Assembly (NCBI GenBank): GCA_965230635.1
Contig: CBDDLJ010000011.1
Location: forward strand, 1-64,000
From: CBDDLJ01 sp965230635
GTDB lineage: Bacteria > Pseudomonadota > Gammaproteobacteria > UBA1113
Reading direction: 5' to 3'
Length of the DNA: 64,000 bases
Shown here piece by piece: positions 1 through 7,739 of the stretch; position 1 is the first letter of the stretch; every line of letters starts with the position of its first letter. The notes below the pieces were generated by a model, which was not told the origin of the DNA, searched no databases, and saw only the letters and a list, made by a program, of their open reading frames with translations. Both the position numbers and the translations under genes were made by a program.

Positions 1-200
1 GTAAGATAGCAGATGGATTGACTCTATCCAAAAAGCAGCCCATCGGGCTTGTTATCATTGCTGTGATCATTAAAAAAATAGTTGTTTTTTACTGCGTCCC
101 ACCCTGCTTGAGCTGCTAGCATGACAACAAAGACAATACCTTGCTATCGTCACCGATCAACGCTGACAAACCTATCATCATTAATGTAATGTGTTTGTTT
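1..200 (-). pseudogene. Possible decayed membrane-transporter fragment at window edge
   Basis: Read on the minus strand, roughly 200 down to 1, one frame gives a hydrophobic stretch ending in ITSPMGCFLDRVNPSAIL, which resembles a transporter loop of the MFS motif A type (G-x3-D-R). The same frame carries two in-frame stops about 20-35 codons earlier. It could be the end of a broken transporter gene running off the window, or chance. Weak call. Confidence 0.2.
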
Positions 201-736
201 CAACCTTCCTTTTTTATATTGCTTCATATAAAATGAATGAAGGTGGACAATTTTTATCAGATCTTTTTTTAAATTGCAAGAACTATTTTTTTCAAAAAAA
301 TAATTTCATCCCTGCCAACACAGACAGTACCCAATGACAAATTATTCTTATTCACACGGATAAAAAAGCTATCTTATTCATAATCAATATTTTTTTAAAA
401 GACAGCTAAGATGGAGTGCCCTCTTTTTCTTTTTATTAACAAAATGATAAAAAACTCAGGACAATCTGCTATAAGCCATCTTATTTTTTCCAAACAGGCT
501 ATTGAAAATTTTTTAAATGGGATTATACTATTCTGATCTTTATCAACAGAGATTAGGCAATATGCTAATAACCATTTTAGCATTTAATGATATTCAGCAA
601 CAACTATCTCAAGTATTTTGAAAAAATAGCAACACAGCTTAGCTGACACTGTGATGGGTTTGATAACCCATCAATTTCTTGATATAGCGTATGATGTAAA
701 TCTGGCTTGTAGGTGAAAATATAATGAAACCCCTCA
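201..736. other. Non-coding stretch
   Basis: No convincing gene is seen in this AT-rich stretch. A 62-codon minus-strand ORF (395-583) has no ribosome binding site and no recognisable motif. The only structured element is the hairpin at 652-673. Confidence 0.5.
652..673. terminator. Hairpin, possible terminator
   Basis: A perfect inverted repeat with 9-bp arms (TGATGGGTT and AACCCATCA) and a TGAT loop lies about 64 bases beyond the stop of the minus-strand ORF 737-1210. It lacks a strong U-tract on either strand, so intrinsic termination is only possible, not shown. Confidence 0.35.
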
Positions 737-1210
737 TTAAGAAGGTCTTAGGTCTTCCGCTAGCAACGTTATACCTAGCGAACTGTAATGTTCGCCATGT
801 GTTTGTAACCAGCGCTTTGCCGCATTATTTTCACAATCCTGTTTTGTCTCATGGGCTTGCTGATGAATAAACTCAGGAGGCAAACAAATTATGTGAGGCT
901 GATTTGGTGCAATGACCGATGCAGTAACCGCTGAGTGAGAATAAATGGTGCTAATTGAATTATCCCAATGATGACATACCTTTTGATAGTATTTTTCACA
1001 ATGGATGGCTGATGAACTAAAAAATTGCGTCAATTTGGCAGGAATAAGGAAGCGAGAATAGATTTCATCGTTATGAAAAATTACTAAACAACACAGTATG
1101 CTGAGCAAATAAATGGTAATAATCACTCCTTCATAGCACCTGTAACGGATATGGTATGCGACTACGGGATCAAAGAAACACACCGATGAGATTTTTGTTT
1201 TGTTCTGCAT
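737..1210 (-). CDS. Small hypothetical membrane protein
   Basis: The 157-residue ORF starts with ATG and has one clear hydrophobic segment at about residues 28-46 (IITIYLLSILCCLVIF), followed by a mostly polar C-terminal part with a few cysteines and histidines. No family was recognised and no good Shine-Dalgarno sequence precedes the ATG. It may be a real small membrane-anchored protein of this lineage or a fortuitous ORF. The neighbourhood is sparse and looks decayed. Confidence 0.35.
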   Translation of the reverse strand: MQNKTKISSVCFFDPVVAYHIRYRCYEGVIITIYLLSILCCLVIFHNDEIYSRFLIPAKLTQFFSSSAIHCEKYYQKVCHHWDNSISTIYSHSAVTASVIAPNQPHIICLPPEFIHQQAHETKQDCENNAAKRWLQTHGEHYSSLGITLLAEDLRPS

Positions 1211-1368
1211 TATTTCTATGCAGCAATAATATTTTTTATTTACAGTAAAAAGGTTTTAGTTCGCTATTTTATGAAATTTTGCAATATTATGGAAATGTGA
1301 TATCATTACTTTATTTTATTAAGAAATAAAATAGGTAGCATAAATTATTCATGTTAAGGAGTAAAAGC

Positions 1369-2247
1369 ATGCCGTCGTATTCCTATGTTATACCCTATTT
1401 CGATGACAATTCGAAAACTTATGTGTTAGTCGGACAAAAACAAGTTATTCACTACGATGCTGTGCTCGGATTCAATTTTAGGAAAAGTGGTTGGAAAGAT
1501 ATAAAAAGGTGTATTAGTAATAAAAACTGTGAGAGTATTATTAAAGCTTTAAGAACTCATGGAGGTAAAAATAAGGTTGGTAAACATTTTGATGGCACAC
1601 TTTCACCGACTCCGGGTAAAAACTGTTTCTTTGGTGGAAAAGCAGAATACAACGAAAGCAAAAAAACTACGGCAATAAGAGAATTTAAAGAAGAGCTCAA
1701 CTTAATGAATTTAACCATTCAGGAAAATTTGTTAAGGCCTCTTGCTCTGAATATTAATTCAAATACAACATATTTTACACTAGACCTAGGCAAAATATTC
1801 AATAACCCACAAGATTTAGTCAAGAACACCAATACATGGATTGATGAATTTGATAATAAGCTTAACTCGGGAACTGAGGAATTGTCTGTTGAAAATTGGC
1901 AAAAAAAACTAGAAAAAATTAAGAATGATGGCACACAACTACCAGAGCTTAGAAAAATATGGGCTGTCTGTGTAGAAAAAGCTGCTGAGTCGTTTAATGA
2001 AGATTATAACGATTGGGGTTATATTAATGAACAATCAAAATTCTTTGCTAAGTATATAGTTAGCAAGTTAGACTGTAACCAGGACTGCACCGACATGCTT
2101 ATATCAGCATTAGGTCAATATATTAAAGCAAATGAACCCATTGATTGGCACGAAAAGGCTGCAAACACATTTTTTAACCAACCCAAAAAGGAAAGAAATT
2201 CAATTAGTAGTGGTAATGAACAAAAAAAAATGACGTTTAATCCTTAG
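1369..2247 (+). CDS. Nudix hydrolase-domain protein
   Basis: This protein carries a nearly canonical Nudix box at residues 90-112 (counted from ATG 1369). The G-x5-E-x7-R-E-x2-E-E pattern is complete (G90, E96, R104, E105, E108, E109), but the glycine that usually follows is asparagine (EELNL). Nudix enzymes hydrolyse nucleoside diphosphates linked to another group, using Mg2+ held by these glutamates; the substrate here is unknown. An upstream in-frame ATG at 1351 would add six residues, but AAGGAG at 1356-1361 lies 7 bases before ATG 1369, so 1369 is the likely start (292 aa). The C-terminal half (about residues 150-290) is not recognised. Adjacent genes give no functional clue. Confidence 0.75.
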   Translation: MPSYSYVIPYFDDNSKTYVLVGQKQVIHYDAVLGFNFRKSGWKDIKRCISNKNCESIIKALRTHGGKNKVGKHFDGTLSPTPGKNCFFGGKAEYNESKKTTAIREFKEELNLMNLTIQENLLRPLALNINSNTTYFTLDLGKIFNNPQDLVKNTNTWIDEFDNKLNSGTEELSVENWQKKLEKIKNDGTQLPELRKIWAVCVEKAAESFNEDYNDWGYINEQSKFFAKYIVSKLDCNQDCTDMLISALGQYIKANEPIDWHEKAANTFFNQPKKERNSISSGNEQKKMTFNP

Positions 2248-2404
2248 TCCTGTTTGATAAAATATCAATCATATAATATAAAATATACAATAAAGAACTT
2301 GGATATTCGATTGTGTGCTGTTAATTTTGAAAGGCCTATCAATGAAATTCTTAAAGTTCACAGTAAAATCAATTTAAAAAAATATGAGGATAGTTAACAA
2401 AGCC

Positions 2405-3409
2405 CTACGCTGAATAATGACAATTTGTTTTAGCTGAAGTATTTTGAATAAATTCAGGAATGCGTTGTTCTAGCCAATACTTACCTCTTCCAGGAACTAA
2501 TCCACTAACAAAGCCAACATGTCCACCGCTTTTTAATATGTCTAAAATAATATTGGGAGATAGTTCATCGTCGTGGGGAATAGCATCAGGCGTCATAAAA
2601 GGATCGTTGATTGCGTGAATAATTAGCGTTCTTATGTTAATATCTTTTAAATATTTTCTTACACTTGCACGAGCGTAGTAATCTTTAACACTTGAAAAAC
2701 CGTGCAAAGGTGCTGTCACCATATGATCAAAGCTCCAGAAATTATTCACTTGTTGAATATCTTTTACATTGATAGGTAATGCAACATCACGTGACATATT
2801 AACAACTTTATGCCGCAATTTTCTTAATAAATGCCATTGGTATACTTTTGAGAAACCTGAATCCATTCTATCGGCTACTTTTTCAAGTAAAAAAGGCACT
2901 GAAATAGCAACGGCACAACTCAATGGGTTGTCAGTTTTAGTTTCACCTAGCCACTTTAATAAAACGCTTCCACCTAAGGAAAAGCCTACCGCTGCATAAG
3001 GTGCTTTTTTGTCACGCTGAATCAATGTTTTTATGACAAAAGCTAAATCACTTGTCTCACCAGAGTGATAAAGTCTAGGTAGCCGGCTGGGTTCGCCACT
3101 ACAACTTCTAAAATGCATAAATACGACACGATATCCTGATTGCTGCAGTGCATGCATAATACCTTTAGCATAGGCTGAATCAATGGAACCTTCAAGTCCA
3201 TGTAATACAATCACAAGTGGCTTTTGCTTATTGTCTTTATCAATCCAATCGAGATCAATAAAATCACCATCTGGTAATTCTAAACGTTCCCTGACGAGCG
3301 GAATATTTATATTTTTCCTGCGCAAAGTTGGCCATAAAGTTTGCAAATGTGACCCAGGCAACCACCATGCTGGTTTAAAATTGCTCGATGTTATCATATT
3401 ATTTATCAA
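2405..3409 (-). CDS. yheT: YheT-type alpha/beta hydrolase
   Basis: A predicted cytosolic serine hydrolase of the YheT/EMB8 branch of the alpha/beta-hydrolase fold. The N-terminal signature PAWWLPGSHLQTLWPTL is typical of this family. The nucleophile elbow GFSLGG places the catalytic serine at S144. Asp269 (AINDPF) and His297 (SGGHVGF) complete a plausible triad. The length (334 aa) fits the family. The physiological substrate is not settled in E. coli either; esterase or lipase-like activity is usually inferred. It stands alone, divergent from the dus gene with about 120 bases between them. Confidence 0.88.
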   Translation of the reverse strand: MINNMITSSNFKPAWWLPGSHLQTLWPTLRRKNINIPLVRERLELPDGDFIDLDWIDKDNKQKPLVIVLHGLEGSIDSAYAKGIMHALQQSGYRVVFMHFRSCSGEPSRLPRLYHSGETSDLAFVIKTLIQRDKKAPYAAVGFSLGGSVLLKWLGETKTDNPLSCAVAISVPFLLEKVADRMDSGFSKVYQWHLLRKLRHKVVNMSRDVALPINVKDIQQVNNFWSFDHMVTAPLHGFSSVKDYYARASVRKYLKDINIRTLIIHAINDPFMTPDAIPHDDELSPNIILDILKSGGHVGFVSGLVPGRGKYWLEQRIPEFIQNTSAKTNCHYSA

Positions 3410-3531
3410 ATTTTACTCTTATTAATAATATTTTAGCAGAAATTTAACTATGGAAAGACTTTCTCATAATTGGAATTTAGCTAGTTGTCGCTATAATGAG
3501 CCTAAATATTAGCAAGTTAAAGGAATCAATA

Positions 3532-3612
3532 ATGAACATCTATCGCCTTATCATTTGTCTACAATTACTGTTTATAATGAATATTGCTATCCTCAACGCA
3601 CGAGAAGAGTAA
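3532..3612 (+). CDS. 26-aa leader peptide overlapping the dus start
   Basis: A short ORF begins at ATG 3532, preceded by AAAGGA with about 6-bp spacing, and encodes a hydrophobic 26-residue peptide ending in NAREE. Its stop TAA (3610-3612) overlaps the likely start ATG of the Dus gene in a TAATG arrangement, which is the classic geometry of translational coupling. The ribosome binding site here is better than the one directly before dus, which supports the small ORF being translated. No function for the peptide itself is suggested. It could be purely a reinitiation device, or chance. Confidence 0.4.
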   Translation: MNIYRLIICLQLLFIMNIAILNAREE

Positions 3613-4592
3613 TGTCTACTTATATAAAACCACTAACAATAGGAAATTTATATTTACCAACTAATATTATTCAAGGGCCCTTGGCAGGATATAGTTGCAG
3701 CGCATTTCGCTCGATAATATGGCAATTTGGTGGAGCTGCTTACTGTATAACTGAAATGCTATCAGCTATAGATTTAGTTACAAAACGAAAACAAGCAAAA
3801 CGTTACTTAGATCGAGCAGATAATGAATCGTTATTAGCATTTCAATTGGCAGGAAATGATCCGCTTATTCTCGGCCAGGCAACAAAAATACTTTCTGAAG
3901 AGTATGCAGCAGACATTATTGATTTGAATTGTGGTTGCCCCAAACTAAAAGTTCGTAAAAAAGGTTATGGTTCTCGTTTGCTTGAGTCCCCTACTAAATT
4001 AATAAAAATTATTCATGCGATGCGAAATAATACTCAGAAGCCACTCACAATAAAAATTCGATTACCACAGCAAACATTAGAAAATAATATTAAACTATTA
4101 AAACTAATTGAACATGCAGGTGCAAACGCAATTATCATTCATGCTCGAAGTTGGCAAGATGTCTATGACATCCCCTGTCGCTGGGATGAAATTACCGCTA
4201 TGGTCTCAGAAGTGAATATTCCAATCATTGCCAATGGTGATGTCTCCAACTTAGATACACTAAATACCGTTTTTAATAAAACACAATGTGCGGGCATTAT
4301 GATTTCACGTGCAGGTATGGGAAAGCCATGGCTTTTTCAGCAATTAATTGATCCAGGCACTGAAGTACCAACGAAGAAAAAACAAGGACAACTATTATTA
4401 CAACATGTTAAACAATTAATGACGCTTGAAACTGAGCAAACTGCCATACTGCAGGCGCGCGGGTTTGCCAAATACTATGCTCGCACAGCAAATGTGCTTG
4501 ATGATTTTTGCATAAAAATGAAGTCAATTGAGCATTTCTCTGATTTACATTGTTTAGTCCAACATTACTTTAAAGATCCTTATGAGGCGTAG
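3612..4592 (+). CDS. tRNA-dihydrouridine synthase (Dus family)
   Basis: An FMN-dependent enzyme that reduces a uridine in the D-loop of tRNA to dihydrouridine using NADPH. The Dus hallmark LNCGCP is at residues 105-110, with the expected catalytic Cys109, followed by a basic stretch and YGSRLL. The TIM-barrel phosphate-binding end IANGDV and GIMISRAGMGKPW is also present. The frame stays open back to 3555, but the family N-terminus begins at MSTYIKPLTIG, so ATG 3612 is chosen (326 aa, close to the 315-330 typical of DusB/DusC). That ATG overlaps the stop of the preceding leader ORF. The exact Dus subgroup (A, B or C) was not resolved. Confidence 0.88.
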   Translation: MSTYIKPLTIGNLYLPTNIIQGPLAGYSCSAFRSIIWQFGGAAYCITEMLSAIDLVTKRKQAKRYLDRADNESLLAFQLAGNDPLILGQATKILSEEYAADIIDLNCGCPKLKVRKKGYGSRLLESPTKLIKIIHAMRNNTQKPLTIKIRLPQQTLENNIKLLKLIEHAGANAIIIHARSWQDVYDIPCRWDEITAMVSEVNIPIIANGDVSNLDTLNTVFNKTQCAGIMISRAGMGKPWLFQQLIDPGTEVPTKKKQGQLLLQHVKQLMTLETEQTAILQARGFAKYYARTANVLDDFCIKMKSIEHFSDLHCLVQHYFKDPYEA

Positions 4593-4595
4593 ATA

Positions 4596-4691
4596 ATGCT
4601 TACCAAGATATATGGCTATAATTTGCTTAGTGATGCTGCTGCATGGTCTATTTATGAGCAACTATTGACATCCAACCTCATTCAGGTATGA
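4596..4691 (+). CDS. Possible 31-aa small ORF after dus
   Basis: ATG 4596 is preceded by GAGG (4584-4587) at 8-bp spacing and opens a 31-codon frame ending at TGA 4689-4691. It begins three bases after the dus stop. The peptide has no recognised similarity. It may be a translated small protein or a relic; the support is only the ribosome binding site and position. Confidence 0.22.
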   Translation: MLTKIYGYNLLSDAAAWSIYEQLLTSNLIQV

Positions 4692-4793
4692 TTTACATTA
4701 AATTATATAGCATGTATTGATAATTACTTAAAAATCCTTATTTTTGAATAAGTTGCCTTAAGAAATACTTCCCTAGCCTAGGAGTCTTTAATT

Positions 4794-6107
4794 ATGGAAG
4801 AAGCAATAAAGTTACAGAATATTTCTGAGAATCGTGTTAAAACAAAACAATTCTTACCATGGTTCATCTGTGGCATTGCCGCCCTTTTTTATAGCTATGT
4901 ATACTACCTTCGCGTTGCCATTAGCTCCGATCCCATGCAAATGGAAATTATTCAAAATTTTCATATTACCGCTACGCAATTTGGACTCTTAAATACAGCT
5001 TACTATGTTGCCTATACTTTTATGCAAATTCCTGTTGGTTTTATCATCGACCGCTTCGATATAAGATGGGTGTTATTCACAACATGCTTTCTAATCGTTG
5101 CCGGTGTTTATTTATTTATGACCGCAACTCATTTCTACATTGCTGTTTTAGGTCGATTTTTAATTGGACTTGGCTCAGCTTTTGGTTATATTTCGGTATT
5201 AAAACTAGCAACTATTTGGTTACCGACAAACCGCTTTGCATTTATGGCGGGATTAACAACCTCTTTCGGTAAAATTGCAGCCATGTCATCCATTTTTTAT
5301 ATCACCTATGCCATTCCTGTGATTGGATTTTATAAAGCAATGCTACCAGCATTATTTGCTGGCTTCGTCATTATGGGGCTAATTTTTACCTTTGTTCGCG
5401 GCAAAAATAAGCATGCCCAAGAAAAGCACAAAATAACACATCAACCTATTAAGGCAAAAGAATTATTTAAAGTTCTCATGCAAATGCTAAGCAATAGACA
5501 AATGTGGCTAATTGGCTTGATTGGTTGTTTTTTGTACTTGCCTGCCACGGTTTTCGTTGACACCTGGGGAAGCCATTACTTAGTTATGACACATCATATA
5601 CAGGCAAAAGATACTGATATGGCGTTAAGTTTAATTTTGTTTGGCTGGCTTATTTCTAGTCCAGTTATCGGTGCTATCTCTGATAAAATACAAAAACGTC
5701 GTCTACCCTTAATTGTTACATCAATAACCGCGCTTATTGTTATCTTAATGGTTTTTTATGGCCCTCCTTTATCTAAAACAACTATTTATATATCGATGTT
5801 TATCATTGGCTTATCTTGTGGTTCTCATCCCTTATGTTTTTCACTCAGCAAAGAGAATAATGCTATTCGCTATAGCGGAACAGCGACAGCATTAACCAAT
5901 GCCATGGTAATGACGGGAGGATTATTTAATATTATTGTTGGAAAACTATTAGATTGGCACTTTAATGGTGAGATTATTGATCAAGTCAGAGTTTATACTG
6001 CCGCGGATTATCGATTTGCATTAAGTATTGTACCAATATGCTTCGCTATTGCTATTGTGACTTCTTTTTTAATTAAAGAAACACATTGCCGCCTACAGGA
6101 AGATTAA
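4794..6107 (+). CDS. MFS transporter, Legionellales phagosomal-type
   Basis: A 12-helix major facilitator superfamily permease of the inner membrane, 437 residues. The first helix region reads FYSYVYYLRVAISSDP, a pattern common in the large Legionella/Coxiella MFS groups that include the Pht nutrient transporters. The loop 2-3 motif is GFIIDRFDIRWVL, and the loop 8-9 counterpart is GAISDKIQKRR. A ribosome binding site (AGGAG, about 9 bp) supports ATG 4794. The downstream permease starts about 40 bases after its stop on the same strand, so the two may be co-transcribed uptake systems. The substrate cannot be told from sequence; amino acids or nucleosides are typical for relatives. Confidence 0.85.
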   Translation: MEEAIKLQNISENRVKTKQFLPWFICGIAALFYSYVYYLRVAISSDPMQMEIIQNFHITATQFGLLNTAYYVAYTFMQIPVGFIIDRFDIRWVLFTTCFLIVAGVYLFMTATHFYIAVLGRFLIGLGSAFGYISVLKLATIWLPTNRFAFMAGLTTSFGKIAAMSSIFYITYAIPVIGFYKAMLPALFAGFVIMGLIFTFVRGKNKHAQEKHKITHQPIKAKELFKVLMQMLSNRQMWLIGLIGCFLYLPATVFVDTWGSHYLVMTHHIQAKDTDMALSLILFGWLISSPVIGAISDKIQKRRLPLIVTSITALIVILMVFYGPPLSKTTIYISMFIIGLSCGSHPLCFSLSKENNAIRYSGTATALTNAMVMTGGLFNIIVGKLLDWHFNGEIIDQVRVYTAADYRFALSIVPICFAIAIVTSFLIKETHCRLQED

Positions 6108-6147
6108 CTTATCAAATATCATTTTAAATAATTAAAAAGGACAGTAG

Positions 6148-7365
6148 ATGCAAAAAGTATTTGATATGAAATTAATTGGTGGCATCCTTTTAATTGTTGG
6201 AACATCCATGGGCGGTGCTCTACTGGTTCTTCCTGTAACCAATTCACCTTCTGGCTTCATTTACTCTAGTATCACCATGCTGTTTGTTTGTCTGCTTACT
6301 ATTTTTACTAGTTTATTAGTTTTAGAAATCAATTTATGGCTACCTTCTGGCAGCAATATCATCTCAATGGCTGACAAAACACTAGGAGGATTTGCAAAAC
6401 TTATTGCATGGGTTTTATATTTGCTATTACTGTATTCACTTCTTTCCGCTTATATTTCTGGTGGTACCGATGTCATTGCCGGCTTAACAAAGCGTATGGG
6501 TTTTGTTTTGCCCGCTTGGATAAATTCTTTTGTTTTTACGTCACTCTTTGGAACGATTGTTTATGGAGGCATAAAAATAATTGATCATATTAATAGAACA
6601 TTGATGTTTTTAAAGCTAGGAGCTTATCTACTGCTTGTGACAGCTATTATGCCACATATAAGACTAGACTTTCTTGTCATAGGTCAAGCTAAATATGTCA
6701 TCGGTGCGCTAATGTATATTATCACATCTTTTGGATTTGCCGTGATTATCCCTAGCTTGCGCACTTATTTTGATGGAAATGTGAGGCAGTTACGACTTGT
6801 TATTATTATTGGAAGCTTTATTCCCCTACTGTGTTACTTGCTGTGGAATGTGGCTATTATGGGGATTATCTCTCCTAAAGGAGATAATGGCTTGCTAATG
6901 ATGCTGCAGCAACATTATACACCTATCGAATTGGTCGACTCTATTAGTGTCACACTAAATAGCACTGGAATTACCAACCTTGCACAGTTCTTCATTTCGA
7001 TTTCAATATTAACTGCTTTTTTTGGTGTTTCACTCAGTTTGGTTGATTTTCTTGCCGACGGCATGAGCTTACCTAAAAAAGGCAAAAAAGGCATAATCGT
7101 TTTTGCTGTAGCCTTTTTACCTCCTTTAATTATTGTTTTACTTGATCCAGATGCATTTACTACTGCATTACGTTATGCAGGTGTTAATATTGTCTTTCTA
7201 CTGATGCTGATTCCTTTTTTAATGGCATGGAGTGGACGTTATTGGAAGAAATTTCCAAGTAAATACACTGCTCCTGGAGGGAAAACAATGTTAATTGTTG
7301 CAACAGTTATCTCATTAGCGCTGTTAGTAATTGCAATTAAAGAATCTATCTTACCGAGTATTTAA
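6148..7365 (+). CDS. tyrP: Aromatic amino acid permease, TyrP/Mtr family
   Basis: A proton-driven amino acid transporter of the HAAAP family (TyrP, Mtr, TnaB), with about 11 membrane helices in 405 residues. The first helix carries the family signature GTSMGGALLVLPV. Further matches are the YIITSFGFAVIIPSL helix and FFGVSLSLVDFLADG. Legionellales usually encode several of these, and intracellular relatives depend on host amino acids. AAAAGGA precedes ATG 6148 at about 6 bp. It follows the MFS gene by about 40 bases. Tyrosine is the likeliest substrate by family, but tryptophan or another aromatic acid is possible. Confidence 0.85.
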   Translation: MQKVFDMKLIGGILLIVGTSMGGALLVLPVTNSPSGFIYSSITMLFVCLLTIFTSLLVLEINLWLPSGSNIISMADKTLGGFAKLIAWVLYLLLLYSLLSAYISGGTDVIAGLTKRMGFVLPAWINSFVFTSLFGTIVYGGIKIIDHINRTLMFLKLGAYLLLVTAIMPHIRLDFLVIGQAKYVIGALMYIITSFGFAVIIPSLRTYFDGNVRQLRLVIIIGSFIPLLCYLLWNVAIMGIISPKGDNGLLMMLQQHYTPIELVDSISVTLNSTGITNLAQFFISISILTAFFGVSLSLVDFLADGMSLPKKGKKGIIVFAVAFLPPLIIVLLDPDAFTTALRYAGVNIVFLLMLIPFLMAWSGRYWKKFPSKYTAPGGKTMLIVATVISLALLVIAIKESILPSI

Positions 7366-7580
7366 AACTAGGCTATGATTTTCTCCATATGAATGCCTCA
7401 GTAATTCTCCCTGCTTTGCATCATATATCGGCTTATTTTAAATTAACATATGCCTAGCAGATTCTAACGGGTTGAATAGTATGTACTTTACCGGTTGCTT
7501 ACTTTTTTTCCACGATTTTTTGATGATTAGGGATTTTTTCAGAGACCGCTATGTAGCGTGTTTACCGATTATTTATTATT
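7366..7580. other. Non-coding stretch beside a retroelement relic
   Basis: Between the permease stop and the maturase remnant no open frame with recognisable content was found. It may hold more degraded retroelement sequence, but none could be aligned by eye. Confidence 0.4.
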
Positions 7581-7739
7581 GAAAGACGCTATAAGTTGAA
7601 TCTAGCGGCTAAGCAAGCTAACTTGATACGACTTCTGGATCCGAAAATTGTAGAATGGATCAACTACTATCACCATATTTGCGTCAAAAAGACATTCAAT
7701 TATGTTAGCCATCACATCCTCGATGCACTACGGGCCTAG
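7581..7739 (+). pseudogene. Group II intron reverse transcriptase/maturase C-terminal remnant
   Basis: Translating from 7581 gives about 52 codons ending at TAG 7737-7739. They match the C-terminal maturase/X region of LtrA-type proteins: the stretch KQANLIRLLDPKIVEWINYY followed by VKKTFNYVSHHILDAL corresponds to the family's NLIR-LNP-I-GW-NYH and KKTF-Y-DH-I-ALW pattern. The reverse transcriptase catalytic core and any clear intron RNA are missing, so only the 3' tail of a once mobile retroelement survives. Its end overlaps by 12 bases the 3' end of the NACHT gene on the other strand. Confidence 0.75.

Noticed and set aside
395..583. 62-codon minus-strand ORF
   Set aside because: No ribosome binding site, no recognised motif, strongly AT-rich; indistinguishable from chance.
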